Origin: Citreicella sp. C3M06
Lineage (GTDB): Bacteria; Pseudomonadota; Alphaproteobacteria; Rhodobacterales; Rhodobacteraceae
Length of the DNA: 64,000 bases
Assembly: GCF_018860705.1 (NCBI RefSeq)
Contig: NZ_JAHKQA010000078.1
Coordinates: forward strand, 111,187 to 175,186
Direction: 5' to 3'
Each line of letters begins with the position of its first letter. The first letter of the stretch is position 1. Shown one piece after another: positions 7,286 through 15,682 of this stretch. Made by a program: the position numbers and the translations under genes. A model generated the notes under the pieces. The model ran no database searches, had not been told where the DNA came from, and saw only the letters and a list, made by a program, of their open reading frames with translations.

Positions 7286-7921
7286 TCAGGGTTTCCAGTT
7301 GAGGAAATTGGCAATCATGCGCAGGCCGGTGGCAGCGGATTTTTCCGGGTGGAATTGCAGGCCGATCACGGTGTCTCTGGCGACGATGGCGGTGACATCT
7401 CCGGCGTAATCCACATGGGCGACGCGCTGCGACAGGTCGGTCATCGCCATCTGGTAGGAATGCACGAAATAAGCGTGATCGCCGGTTGCAATGCCGTCCA
7501 GAACCGGGTGCGCATGGTCGATCACCAGATCGTTCCAGCCCATGTGGGGGATCTTGAAGGCGGGGTCGGAGGGGGCGATGCGGGTGACCTCGCCATCGAT
7601 CCAGCCGAGGCCGTCGGTCTGTTCGTACTCGTGGCCCTTGCGGGCCAGAAGCTGCATGCCGACGCAGATGCCGAGGAAAGGCACGCCGCGGGTTTCGACC
7701 GCCTCTATCATCGCCTGAAAGCAGCCCGACTGGCGCAGGGCCCGGGCGCAGGACGGGAAAGCCCCGTCACCGGGCAGCACGATGCGATCGGCCTTGGCGA
7801 CCGTTTCGGGATCGGTGGTCACAACGACCTTGCCAGCCTTGGTTTCCGCTGCCATGCGCTGAAACGCCTTTTCGGCGGAATGCAGGTTGCCGCTTTCGTA
7901 GTCGATGATGGCGGTCAGCAT
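7286..7921 (-). CDS. hisH: imidazole glycerol phosphate synthase glutaminase subunit HisH
   Basis: HisH hydrolyses glutamine and channels ammonia to HisF for histidine and AICAR formation. The 211-residue product has the class I glutamine amidotransferase triad: Cys86 in GICVGMQLL, then His191 and Glu193 in LQFHPEKS. It also has the HisH-specific KIPHMGWN block and the N-terminal IIDYESGNLHSA. No hisF, hisA or hisB is adjacent; the gene instead follows fabI by 14 bp in the same direction. It may be the only hisH or an extra copy. The frame looks intact and canonical. Confidence 0.9.
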   Translation of the reverse strand: MLTAIIDYESGNLHSAEKAFQRMAAETKAGKVVVTTDPETVAKADRIVLPGDGAFPSCARALRQSGCFQAMIEAVETRGVPFLGICVGMQLLARKGHEYEQTDGLGWIDGEVTRIAPSDPAFKIPHMGWNDLVIDHAHPVLDGIATGDHAYFVHSYQMAMTDLSQRVAHVDYAGDVTAIVARDTVIGLQFHPEKSAATGLRMIANFLNWKP

Positions 7922-7935
7922 GGCGCGCTCCTGCG

Positions 7936-8727
7936 TCAGAGGTTTTCGTATTGCGGCATGCCGAGCACGTGGAAGCCACCGTCGACGTGGATGATCTCGC
8001 CGGTGGTGCAGGCGCCATGATCGGACACGAGGTAGACCGCCGTGCCGCCGACCGCGTCGAGCGTGGCGTTGGCGCGCATCGGGGCGTTCATGTCGGTGTG
8101 TTTGTAGGTCTTGCGCGCGCCCCCGATGGCGGCCCCGGCGAGGGTCTTCATCGGGCCGGGCGAGATGGCGTTGACCCGGATGCCTTCGGGGCCAAGATCG
8201 TTGGCAAGGTAGCGCGTCGCCGATTCCAGCGCTGCCTTGGCCACGCCCATGACGTTGTAATTGGGCACGACGCGCTGCGAGCCCTCATAGGTGAGGGTGA
8301 TCAGTGTGCCGCCGTTCTCGACCATCAGCGGGTGGGCGCGGCGCGCCACCTCGATGAAACTGTAGCACGAGATGTCGAGCGAGTTGCGGAAGTTGGCGCG
8401 CGAGGTGTTCAGGATGCGCCCCGTCAGTTCCGATTTGTCGGAAAACGCGATGGCATGCACCACGAAATCGATCGTGGGCCAGCGCGCCCCAAGCTGTTCG
8501 AAGGCCGCATCCAGCGAGGCATCGTCGGTCACATCGACATCGACCATGAAATCGCTGCCGACCGAGGCGGCCAGCGGTTCGAGCCGCTTGCCGAAAGCGT
8601 CGCCCTGATAGGTGAAGGCCAGCTCGGCCCCCGCGCCATGCAGGGCCTTTGCGATACCCCACGCGATGGAGCGGTCATTGGCCACCCCCATGACAAGCCC
8701 GCGCTTGCCCTTCAAGAGCTCCGACAT
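7936..8727 (-). CDS. fabI: NADH-dependent enoyl-ACP reductase FabI
   Basis: FabI reduces trans-2-enoyl-ACP in the last step of each round of fatty acid elongation in the cytoplasm. The 263-residue short-chain dehydrogenase-like protein has the FabI form of the nucleotide-binding loop (GVANDRSIAWGIA, residues about 14-26). It carries Tyr147 (TYEGS) and the catalytic Tyr157-x6-Lys164 (NYNVMGVAK). The C-terminal ISPGPMKTLAGAAI and GEIIHVDGGFH are also conserved. It lies 17 bp downstream of fabB in the same direction, as in the common alphaproteobacterial fabA-fabB-fabI order. Confidence 0.95.
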   Translation of the reverse strand: MSELLKGKRGLVMGVANDRSIAWGIAKALHGAGAELAFTYQGDAFGKRLEPLAASVGSDFMVDVDVTDDASLDAAFEQLGARWPTIDFVVHAIAFSDKSELTGRILNTSRANFRNSLDISCYSFIEVARRAHPLMVENGGTLITLTYEGSQRVVPNYNVMGVAKAALESATRYLANDLGPEGIRVNAISPGPMKTLAGAAIGGARKTYKHTDMNAPMRANATLDAVGGTAVYLVSDHGACTTGEIIHVDGGFHVLGMPQYENL

Positions 8728-8744
8728 GTGCTGCTTTCCGCCTG

Positions 8745-9974
8745 TTAGTCTTTGAACCGGCTCAGCAGCATCGACCCGTTGGTCCCGCCGAAGCCGAAGG
8801 AATTGGTCATCACCGTATCGAGCCCGGCATTGTCGACGCGCGCGGTGGCGATTTCGGCCGGCTTGAGCGCGGGGTCGAGCGTTTCGACGTTGATCGAGGG
8901 GATGATGAAATCATTGTCGAGCGCCAGCAGGCAGTAGATTGCCTCTTGTGCGCCGGTGGCACCCTGACTGTGGCCGGTCATCGATTTTGTCGAGGAGACG
9001 GGCGGGGTCGTTCCTTCGCCAAAGACGCGGCGGACGGCCTCGATCTCGCCGACATCGCCGACCGGGGTCGAGGTGCCATGGGCGTTGATGTAGCTGACCT
9101 TGCGGCCCTCAGGGAGCGATTGCAGCGCAAGGCGCATGGCGCGCTCGCCGCCCTCGCCTGAGGGGGCGACCATGTCGTGACCATCGGAGGTGGCGGCAAA
9201 GCCGGTGACCTCGGCGTAAATCTTGGCGCCGCGGGCCCGGGCGTGTTCGAGTTCCTCGAGCACGAGGATGCCGCCGCCTGCCGAGATGACGAAGCCGTCG
9301 CGCCCGGCGTCGAAGGCGCGCGAGGCTTTTTCCGGGGTGTCGTTGTACTTCGAGGACATCGCGCCCATCGCATCAAACAGGCAGGACAGGGTCCAGTCGA
9401 GTTCCTCGCCGCCGCCAGCGAACATCACGTCCTGCTTGCCCATCATGATCTGTTCGGCGGCACTGCCGATGCAATGCAGCGAGGTCGAGCAGGCCGAGGT
9501 GATGGAGTAGTTGATGCCTTTGATCTTATGCGCGGTCGACAGGTTCGCGCTAACCGTAGAGCACATCGCCTTGGGCACCGCGAAGGGCCCGACGCGCTTG
9601 GTGCTGCCGGTCTTGAGCACGGTCTGCTGCGCGGTCAGCAGCGCCGAGGTTGACGGCCCGCCCGATCCGGCGATGAGCCCGGTGCGCGGGTTGACGATGT
9701 CTGACTCTTCAAGCCCGCTGTCGGCGATCGCCTGTTTCATGGAGATATGGGCATAGGCGGCGCCCGGCCCCATGAAGCGCAGCGTGCGCTTGTCGACATG
9801 CGCGGCCAGATCGAGGTTGATGGCCCCGGCGATCTGGCTGCGGAAGCCGTGTTCCTGCATTTGCTCGTTGGCGGTGATGCCGGAGCGGCCTGCCTTGAGC
9901 GAGGCGAGAACCTCTTCGGCGTTGTTGCCGATGGACGATACGATGCCCAGTCCGGTGACGACGACGCGGCGCAT
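8745..9974 (-). CDS. fabB: beta-ketoacyl-ACP synthase I FabB
   Basis: FabB is the condensing enzyme needed to elongate unsaturated acyl chains. The 409-residue product starts at an ATG preceded by GGGAGG; a 19-codon upstream extension is rejected. The catalytic set is visible: Cys162 in SACSTSLHC, a His in INAHGTSTPVGD, and a second His in MTGHSQGATGAQEA. The glycine-rich C-terminus NSFGFGGTNGSMLLSRF is typical. It belongs with fabA upstream and fabI downstream; the 190-bp gap to fabA carries a palindromic repeat. Confidence 0.95.
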   Translation of the reverse strand: MRRVVVTGLGIVSSIGNNAEEVLASLKAGRSGITANEQMQEHGFRSQIAGAINLDLAAHVDKRTLRFMGPGAAYAHISMKQAIADSGLEESDIVNPRTGLIAGSGGPSTSALLTAQQTVLKTGSTKRVGPFAVPKAMCSTVSANLSTAHKIKGINYSITSACSTSLHCIGSAAEQIMMGKQDVMFAGGGEELDWTLSCLFDAMGAMSSKYNDTPEKASRAFDAGRDGFVISAGGGILVLEELEHARARGAKIYAEVTGFAATSDGHDMVAPSGEGGERAMRLALQSLPEGRKVSYINAHGTSTPVGDVGEIEAVRRVFGEGTTPPVSSTKSMTGHSQGATGAQEAIYCLLALDNDFIIPSINVETLDPALKPAEIATARVDNAGLDTVMTNSFGFGGTNGSMLLSRFKD

Positions 9975-10087
9975 GTGGCCTCCCTTGCGTTGGTTGGGGG
10001 CTATGTAGGGCAAGGGGCAGGGGGGACGCAAGCGGGGGATGACGCTGTTTTGCAGCGCGGGGCGCGTTGGTCTGCTGCGGCGGTGCC

Positions 10088-10143
10088 GGAGGGGGCGCTG
10101 CCCCCGCCCTTCGGGCCCCCGGGATATTTGGGGCCAGAAGAAA
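10088..10143 (+). repeat. palindromic intergenic repeat, subtype B (copy 1, fabA-fabB)
   Basis: GGAGGGGGCGCTGCCCCC, a CCCTTCGGGCC hairpin, then CCCCCGGGATATTTGGG and the tail GCCAGAAGAA. It lies about 20 bp downstream of the fabA stop on the fabA-fabB transcript. Related copies are at 16738 and 51382, both in inverted orientation. Confidence 0.75.
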
Positions 10144-10164
10144 CCGGGGCGGCGCGAGGTCGGG

Positions 10165-10674
10165 TCAGTTTTCGCTGAGCGCGACCTTCATGTCCTTGAC
10201 CTGATAGATCACTTCGCCGTCGGCTTCGACGATGCCGTCGGCGACGCCCATGGTCAGGCGGCGGGTCTGGATCGCCTTGGTGAAGTCGATCTTGTAGGTC
10301 AGCAGCTTGCGATCGGGGCGGACCATGCCGGTCAGCTTGACCTCGCCGACGCCAAGCGCGTAGCCGCGCCCGAGCCAGCCGCGCCAGCCGAGGTTGAAGC
10401 CGGTCAGCTGCCACAGCCCGTCAAGCCCGAGGCAGCCGGGCATGATCGGGTTGCCGGGGAAGTGGCACTCGAAGAACCACAGGTCGGGGGTGATGTCGAA
10501 TTCCGCCACGACGTGGCCCTTGCCGTGCGCGCCGCCATCGCCCGAGATCTCGGTGATGCGGTCCATCATCAGCATGGGCGGGGCCGGAAGCTGGGCGTTG
10601 CCCGGCCCGAACAGCTCGCCGCGCGCACATTTCAGAAGGTCATCCTTGCCGAAGCTGGTGGGGTAGTCGGCCAT
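10165..10674 (-). CDS. fabA: 3-hydroxydecanoyl-ACP dehydratase/isomerase FabA
   Basis: FabA dehydrates 3-hydroxydecanoyl-ACP and isomerises the product to cis-3-decenoyl-ACP, the entry to unsaturated fatty acids. The 169-residue product has the active-site segment [19 protein letters not shown], with the catalytic His and Asp. The N-terminus [20 protein letters not shown], preceded by GAGAGGG, fixes the start; a 71-codon upstream extension into the divergent promoter is rejected. It is the first gene of a fabA-fabB-fabI run and is divergent from irr across 191 bp. Confidence 0.95.
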   Translation of the reverse strand: MADYPTSFGKDDLLKCARGELFGPGNAQLPAPPMLMMDRITEISGDGGAHGKGHVVAEFDITPDLWFFECHFPGNPIMPGCLGLDGLWQLTGFNLGWRGWLGRGYALGVGEVKLTGMVRPDRKLLTYKIDFTKAIQTRRLTMGVADGIVEADGEVIYQVKDMKVALSEN

Positions 10675-10791
10675 GGGTGAAGGCCCTCTCGTTCCTTGAA
10701 TGTCTGGTTGCGCCCCCTCTAGCATCGTGCCCGCGCAGCTTGCAACCCTGCGCCCATGTCCCGCAGTGGTGCGGGCCATGGCGGATTCGAA

Positions 10792-10821
10792 TTGAAATCC
10801 GGGGCGCATCTTCCCTATATA
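10792..10821 (+). promoter_or_regulatory. candidate sigma70-type promoter for irr
   Basis: TTGAAA (10792-10797), an 18-bp spacer and TATATA (10816-10821), about 45 bp before the irr ATG. It is AT-rich compared with its surroundings. No clear iron-control element is recognised. Confidence 0.45.
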
Positions 10822-10865
10822 TACAGAATGTGCGGGATTTCTTGAATCGACGTCAGGCGAGACAG

Positions 10866-11285
10866 ATGACAGCAAATGCAATGACACGGGGCACGCAATG
10901 GCTGGGGCAGGCCGGGCTGCGCCCGACGAAACAGCGCCTTGCCTTGGCTGCGCTGCTCATCGGCGACGGTCGAAACCGGCATGTCACCGCGGAAAGCCTG
11001 TTTGCCGCCGCGCAGGACAAGGGCGAGAGCGTTTCGCTGGCCACCGTCTACAACACGCTGCGCGCCTTTTGCGAGGCCGGGCTGATGCAGGAAGTCACCG
11101 TCGATGGCTCGCGCAGCTATTTCGATACCAACACCCATGAGCATCCGCATTTCTTCTGGGAGGATGACGGGCATCTGACCGATGCCCCGTCCGAACAGCT
11201 GGTGATCACACGCCTGCCCGATGCCCCCGAGGGGGCCGAGATTGCCTCGGTCGATGTCGTGATCCGCCTGCGCCGCAAGGACTGA
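10866..11285 (+). CDS. irr: iron response regulator Irr (Fur family)
   Basis: A 139-residue Fur-superfamily regulator. The winged-helix region includes [15 protein letters not shown] and [17 protein letters not shown], and the histidine cluster HEHPHFF sits at residues 91-97, as in Irr rather than Fur or Zur. In Rhizobiales and Rhodobacterales Irr represses or activates haem and iron genes under iron limitation, with its stability tied to haem. Its position divergent from fabA-fabB matches the alphaproteobacterial irr neighbourhood. The start ATG at 10866 gives the family N-terminus; a 63-codon extension overlapping fabA is rejected. Confidence 0.9.
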   Translation: MTANAMTRGTQWLGQAGLRPTKQRLALAALLIGDGRNRHVTAESLFAAAQDKGESVSLATVYNTLRAFCEAGLMQEVTVDGSRSYFDTNTHEHPHFFWEDDGHLTDAPSEQLVITRLPDAPEGAEIASVDVVIRLRRKD

Positions 11286-11353
11286 GCGTTTCGGCGGCTG
11301 CGCGGAACCTAGGTGCGGCGGCGGTCGTTGTTCCTGCACAAGGAGGCAACGAC

Positions 11354-12040
11354 ATGACCACCACGCTTACGATCCGCGCCGTCGAGGCGATCACCCACGA
11401 CACCCAGCGCGTGACCTTTGACAAGCCAGACGGCTTTCGCCATGTGCCCGGCCAGGCCGCGCATATCGCGCTGGACAAGGACGGCTGGCGGGATGTGTGG
11501 AAGTCCTTCACCATGACCTCGCTGCCCGAGGATGAGGCGCTTGAGTTCGTCATCAAGAGTTATCCCGAAGAGGCCGAGGGCCATGACGGGGTCTCGCAGC
11601 GGATTGCCCGGTTGCAGCCGGGCGACACGATGGTTCTCAAGGATGTCTGGGGCGCCATCGACGACGAGGGCGACGGCGTGTTCATCGCGGGCGGTGCCGG
11701 GGTGACGCCCTTCATCGCGATTCTGCGCGAAAAGCTGGAGAAGACCGGCTCGCTCAAGGGCAACACGCTGATCTTCTCGAACAAGGCCGAGCGCGATATC
11801 CTGCTGCGCGACGAGTTCGACAAGATGCCGGGGCTTCAGACGCGCTACATCGTCACCGATGAGCCGGACAGCCCGCTGTATCGTGATCGCATCGACGAAG
11901 CGCTGCTGAAAAAGTATGTCGAGCCGTCGCGCGACACCTGCTATGTTTGCGGGCCGCCGCCGATGCTGGACGATATTTCGAAGCAGCTGAAGCAGATCGG
12001 CGTGCCAGAACAACGCATCGTCATGGAACAGTTCGACTGA
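11354..12040 (+). CDS. flavin-dependent oxidoreductase, ferredoxin-NAD(P) reductase-like
   Basis: A 228-residue protein with the two-domain FNR fold: an N-terminal FAD barrel (PGQAAHIALDKDGWRDVWKSFTMTS, with KSFTMTS where the RxYS flavin motif is expected) and a C-terminal NAD(P) domain (FIAGGAGVTPFIAILR at about 115-130, and DTCYVCGPPPML near the C-terminus). There is no iron-sulphur domain. It is probably a small electron-transfer flavoprotein; partner and substrate are unknown. It follows irr after 68 bp, possibly in the same transcript, and converges with the next gene. Confidence 0.8.
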   Translation: MTTTLTIRAVEAITHDTQRVTFDKPDGFRHVPGQAAHIALDKDGWRDVWKSFTMTSLPEDEALEFVIKSYPEEAEGHDGVSQRIARLQPGDTMVLKDVWGAIDDEGDGVFIAGGAGVTPFIAILREKLEKTGSLKGNTLIFSNKAERDILLRDEFDKMPGLQTRYIVTDEPDSPLYRDRIDEALLKKYVEPSRDTCYVCGPPPMLDDISKQLKQIGVPEQRIVMEQFD

Positions 12041-12068
12041 TCGGCGAAGGGTCCCTGCCGGGGCTTGC

Positions 12069-12938
12069 TCAGAACCATTGCCCCGGCTCCATCAGGCCGA
12101 GATCCATCAGCTGGCGCGAATGCCACTCGAAGGCCACCGAATTGTGCCAGCGGAATGTCGGGATGTCGAAGGTGCTGCCCGGGTTGCGCTTGAGCGCCTT
12201 GGCGGTGCGGAACGACGCCAGCACGGCCGTCAGGTTGTTGTGCCACGGGCAGGCGTAAGTGTTGTATTCCTCGTCATTGAAGCTGTGATCGTCGCGCAGC
12301 GTCAGGCCCGGCTTGGCGCGAAACAGCGCCACGCGGTCGATCTTGCGGCGCGGGGCGGGGATGTGTTCCTCGTAGCGCCAGCGCAGACCGCCGAAGAAAT
12401 CCAGCTGCCGGTCCTTGGGGTGGTTGTGGTTCGACGGGTCGGGCCGCGCCAGCGCGTAATAGCCCGAGCGATCGATGAAGGCCTCGTCCAGCGATACCGC
12501 ATCGGGAAAACGCTGTAGGTCGCCGGCATAGAGGTCGATGACATAGGCCAGCATGGCGTTGCGTCGCTCTTCGGCGTGAAACCCCAGCATTTCGGTGACC
12601 GAGCGGGTCTCGCAGAACGGGTAGAACAGGTATTCGGCGTTGTAGCACCAGAACATCCACAGCCCCGGCCCGGCCTCGTTCACCGCCTTGACGGCGCGCG
12701 GCACCGCGCCGTCGCTGGTCAGCGTGTAATCGATCCGGTGCACCCGCGCCGCCACGTCGCGGGCCAGCGGAAAATGCGGCGGCATGAAGGCCAGAACGCA
12801 GCGAAAGCCGCATTGCAGATGGTGGCGCAGGGTGGTGTCGATCTCGGTCTCGTCCTCGCAGAACACCATGGCGACGGGGCCGGTGCCAAGGGCAACGCGC
12901 GCTTGCGCCAGGAATCTGTCCAGACCGGAATGGTGCAT
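12069..12938 (-). CDS. hypothetical protein, glycosyltransferase-2-like N-terminus
   Basis: A 289-residue cytosolic-looking protein without a signal or membrane segment. The N-terminal part (MVFCEDETEID, then TLRHHLQCGFRCVLAF) resembles the first beta-alpha-beta unit of GT-A glycosyltransferases, where a small number of acidic residues follow the first strand. The remainder is rich in Trp, Tyr, His and Asn (FRWHNSVAFEWHSRQLMD at the end) and belongs to no family I can name. It is divergent from miaB by 134 bp and convergent with the flavin reductase. A sugar-transfer role is inference only. Confidence 0.6.
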   Translation of the reverse strand: MHHSGLDRFLAQARVALGTGPVAMVFCEDETEIDTTLRHHLQCGFRCVLAFMPPHFPLARDVAARVHRIDYTLTSDGAVPRAVKAVNEAGPGLWMFWCYNAEYLFYPFCETRSVTEMLGFHAEERRNAMLAYVIDLYAGDLQRFPDAVSLDEAFIDRSGYYALARPDPSNHNHPKDRQLDFFGGLRWRYEEHIPAPRRKIDRVALFRAKPGLTLRDDHSFNDEEYNTYACPWHNNLTAVLASFRTAKALKRNPGSTFDIPTFRWHNSVAFEWHSRQLMDLGLMEPGQWF

Positions 12939-13072
12939 CGCCTGCCTCTATGCGCTTTTCTGGTGAAGACTCCGTCAATTTCGCACAGGGTGCAAGCGCA
13001 CAGCGGTCTTTCCTCGCGGGCGTATTTGCGCTATGCGCCGCCACTTGAACCGCCCGATGCCGAAGGTGCCCC

Positions 13073-14380
13073 ATGTCCGATGCCAAGAAGCTTTTCATCA
13101 AGACCTATGGCTGTCAGATGAACGTCTACGACAGCGAACGCATGGCCGAGGCGATGGGCGGGCAGGGTTATGTCGCGACCGACAGCCCTGCTGATGCCGA
13201 CATGATCCTGCTGAACACCTGCCACATCCGTGAAAAGGCGGCGGAAAAGGTTTATTCGGAGCTGGGCCGTTACAAAGGCCTCAAAGACGCGCGCCCTGAT
13301 CTCAAGATCGGCGTGGCGGGCTGCGTTGCACAGGCCGAAGGGCAGGAGATCATGCGTCGCCAGCCGCTGGTCGATCTGGTGGTCGGCCCGCAAAGCTATC
13401 ATCGCCTGCCGGATCTGCTGGCGCGCACCAACGCGGGCGGCAAGGCGCTCGACACCGATTTCCCTGAAGAAGACAAGTTCGACCATCTGAGCGCGCGCCC
13501 CAAGGCTAAGCGCGGCCCGACCGCCTTTCTGACCGTGCAGGAAGGCTGCGACAAGTTCTGCGCCTTCTGCGTGGTGCCCTATACGCGCGGGGCCGAGGTG
13601 TCACGCCCTGCCGAGCGTGTGCTGGCCGAGGCGCGCGATCTGGTCGAGCGCGGCGTGCGCGAGATCACCCTGCTGGGACAGAACGTCAACGCCTATCACG
13701 GCCATGACGGCGGGCTGGCGGGGCTGATCTTTGCCCTGGCAGAGATCGACGAGCTCAAGCGCATTCGCTTCACCACCTCGCACCCCAATGACATGGACGA
13801 TGCGCTGATCGACGCGCATGGCAGCTGCGACAAGCTGATGCCTTACCTGCACCTGCCGGTGCAATCGGGCAGCGACCGCATTCTCAAGCGGATGAACCGC
13901 GCGCACAGCGCCGAGAAATATCTCAAGCTGATCGAGCGTCTGCGCGCCGCGCGCCCCGATCTGCATATGTCGGGGGATTTCATCGTCGGTTTCCCCGAAG
14001 AGACAGAGGCCGATTTTCAGGACACGCTGGCGTTGATCGAGGCGGTTGGCTACGGCTCTGCCTATAGTTTCAAGTATTCCGAACGTCCCGGCACCCCCGC
14101 CGCCGAGCGCGCGCAAGTGCCAGAGGCCGAGAAGGATGATCGTCTGCAACGGCTTCAGGCGCTGTTGCTGCGCCAGCAGCGCGACTTGCAGGATGCGATG
14201 GTGGGCCGCGAGGTCGGCGTGCTGTTCGAAAAGGCCGGGCGCATGCCGGGCCAGATGAGCGGCAAGTCCGATTACCTGCACGCCGTGCATGTCGCCGCCG
14301 AGGGCGTGATTCCGGGCGATCTGCGCCGGGTGCGGATCGTCGAAAGCGGGCCGAATTCGCTGCGCGGCGAGCTTGTGTAA
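13073..14380 (+). CDS. miaB: tRNA-2-methylthio-N6-dimethylallyladenosine synthase MiaB
   Basis: MiaB is a radical SAM methylthiotransferase that adds a methylthio group to i6A37 in tRNAs reading codons that begin with U. The 435-residue protein has the N-terminal MTTase domain with the auxiliary cluster cysteines (TYGCQMN near residue 14, [17 protein letters not shown]). The radical SAM CxxxCxxC ([16 protein letters not shown]) and a C-terminal TRAM domain follow. The ATG lies at 13073. It heads the conserved alphaproteobacterial run toward phoH, ybeY, corC, lnt and metK, interrupted here by two envelope genes. Confidence 0.96.
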   Translation: MSDAKKLFIKTYGCQMNVYDSERMAEAMGGQGYVATDSPADADMILLNTCHIREKAAEKVYSELGRYKGLKDARPDLKIGVAGCVAQAEGQEIMRRQPLVDLVVGPQSYHRLPDLLARTNAGGKALDTDFPEEDKFDHLSARPKAKRGPTAFLTVQEGCDKFCAFCVVPYTRGAEVSRPAERVLAEARDLVERGVREITLLGQNVNAYHGHDGGLAGLIFALAEIDELKRIRFTTSHPNDMDDALIDAHGSCDKLMPYLHLPVQSGSDRILKRMNRAHSAEKYLKLIERLRAARPDLHMSGDFIVGFPEETEADFQDTLALIEAVGYGSAYSFKYSERPGTPAAERAQVPEAEKDDRLQRLQALLLRQQRDLQDAMVGREVGVLFEKAGRMPGQMSGKSDYLHAVHVAAEGVIPGDLRRVRIVESGPNSLRGELV

Positions 14381-14600
14381 AACGACCCCGAAAAAACAAT
14401 TTTGACGATTGTGATATTCGGCGGGAACAGTCTCCGGTTTGCCGGGTGTTTGGTGCTGAATGAGCCACAATATATGGTGGTTTTCGCTTCACAGGTTCGA
14501 ATTCTCTGCTAATCTTTTGGAATATAGTGATTTGCTCCGTGTGGCCGATCAGGTTGGTTTGCGGCGCACACGGGAAAACTTTAAGATAGGAACCAAGGCT
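14381..14600 (+). other. AT-rich intergenic region upstream of the OmpA-like gene
   Basis: This 220-bp stretch is clearly richer in A/T than the coding DNA around it. It contains a TATAGT box near 14523-14528 as a possible -10 element without a good -35, and AGGA near 14587 as the ribosome site of the OmpA-like gene. An ATG at 14460 is in frame with that gene but would place about 47 residues before the signal peptide, so it is not taken as the start. Confidence 0.4.
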
Positions 14601-15212
14601 GTGGTGAAACGCATTTCCAAGGCCCTCCGAGGGGCCGCGCGCGCGCTTGCGCTTGCCGGCCTCGCTGCCACGGGGCTCATGGCGCCCGCTGCCGCTGCAG
14701 GCGATGGCTTCAACGACCCGATCCTTTCCACCCAGAACACCCGCACCATCCGCGGCGAACGCATGATCCCCGGCATCAATATCTCGCCCGATGGTTGCGA
14801 GATCTGGGTGATGGACGACGGCGTCGAAGGCTACGCCGTCAGCCGCGTCACCCCCGATGGCCGCCCGGTCTGCCGCAACGTAAATGTCTGCGGCACGCTG
14901 AAGACCGATCAGTATTTCGCCACCGACAGCTACAAGATCTCCCCCAAGGGCCGCGCCAACCTCGAGGCGTTCTTCCGCAACGGCACTGCCTTTGGCTACA
15001 TCATCAGCGGCCATACCGATGCCCGCGCCAGCGTCGAATATAACCGCAAGCTCAGCTACAACCGCGCCAACGCGGTCGCGTCCGTGGCGCAGTCGGTCGG
15101 CGCCCGCGTCATCGACGTGCAGGGCTACGGCGAGGATTACCCCGTCGCGACCAACCGCACGGCTTTGGGCATGTCCAAGAACCGCCGCGTCGACATCATG
15201 TGCGTGCGCTGA
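14601..15212 (+). CDS. OmpA-family outer membrane/periplasmic protein with DGCxxW...DDGVEGY motif
   Basis: From the GTG at 14601 (a second GTG follows at 14604) the product has 203 residues. It has a signal peptide (KRISKALRGAARALALAG... ending APAAAAG), then a short region with Cys66 and Cys91 around PDGCEIWVMDDGVEGY, Cys97, and a C-terminal OmpA-like domain (YIISGHTDARASVEYNRKLS, then NRRVDI) expected to bind peptidoglycan. The DDGVEGY region recurs in the lipoprotein 10 bp downstream with the same 25-residue cysteine spacing. Neither partner nor function of that motif is known to me. Confidence 0.82.
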   Translation: MVKRISKALRGAARALALAGLAATGLMAPAAAAGDGFNDPILSTQNTRTIRGERMIPGINISPDGCEIWVMDDGVEGYAVSRVTPDGRPVCRNVNVCGTLKTDQYFATDSYKISPKGRANLEAFFRNGTAFGYIISGHTDARASVEYNRKLSYNRANAVASVAQSVGARVIDVQGYGEDYPVATNRTALGMSKNRRVDIMCVR

Positions 15213-15222
15213 GGAGGCCTCG

Positions 15223-15531
15223 ATGACCATGACCAAGCTTACCCTGCTGGCAGGCGTCGCCCTGTCCCTCGCCGCCTGCGCCCCCGTCGGGCCGGACAAA
15301 AGCCGTGATCTGCAGACCTTCGATCGCGGCGACCTCAGCCAGATGCGCTGGGGCGTCTGGGTCGACCCGGATGGCTGCGACAACTGGATCGCGGATGACG
15401 GCGTCGAAGGCTACCTTGCGCGCCGTCTCGACAAATACGGCAAGCCGATCTGTTCGGGCGTCGCCCCGCCGACAGTGGCCACCGGCGATTTCAAGCAAGG
15501 CTCGACCAGCCTCATCGGCGATCCTCTCTGA
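15223..15531 (+). CDS. small lipoprotein sharing a two-cysteine motif with the adjacent OmpA-like protein
   Basis: A 102-residue lipoprotein: signal peptide MTMTKLTLLAGVALSLAAC with lipobox LAAC (Cys19), then a segment with Cys52 and Cys77 around DPDGCDNWIADDGVEGY and GKPIC. The same motif and spacing occur in the OmpA-like protein 10 bp upstream, so the pair looks like a partial tandem duplication or two halves of one envelope complex. GAGGAGG precedes the ATG. The gene is followed by a good terminator, so the two genes form one unit. Confidence 0.8.
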   Translation: MTMTKLTLLAGVALSLAACAPVGPDKSRDLQTFDRGDLSQMRWGVWVDPDGCDNWIADDGVEGYLARRLDKYGKPICSGVAPPTVATGDFKQGSTSLIGDPL

Positions 15532-15558
15532 GCCATGGCGCTCTCGCAAACAGACAAG

Positions 15559-15589
15559 GCCGCGCGGTTGCCCACCGCGCGGCTTTTTT
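15559..15589 (+). terminator. Rho-independent terminator after the OmpA/lipoprotein pair
   Basis: Nine-base stem GCCGCGCGG / CCGCGCGGC with a 7-nt loop followed by six T residues. It sits 28 bp after the lipoprotein stop and before phoH. Confidence 0.85.
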
Positions 15590-15682
15590 ACGCTCCGTGT
15601 GGCGATCAAAGTCTCACGGGGGCTTGCCGCGCGCCGCCTCGCTTGGCACGATGAAGATGAAATCAATGCGCAGGAGACATGC

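Noticed and set aside
14460..14600. ATG at 14460 as start of the OmpA-like gene
   Set aside because: It would place 47 non-signal residues before a clear signal peptide; GTG at 14601 with AGGA upstream is a better start.
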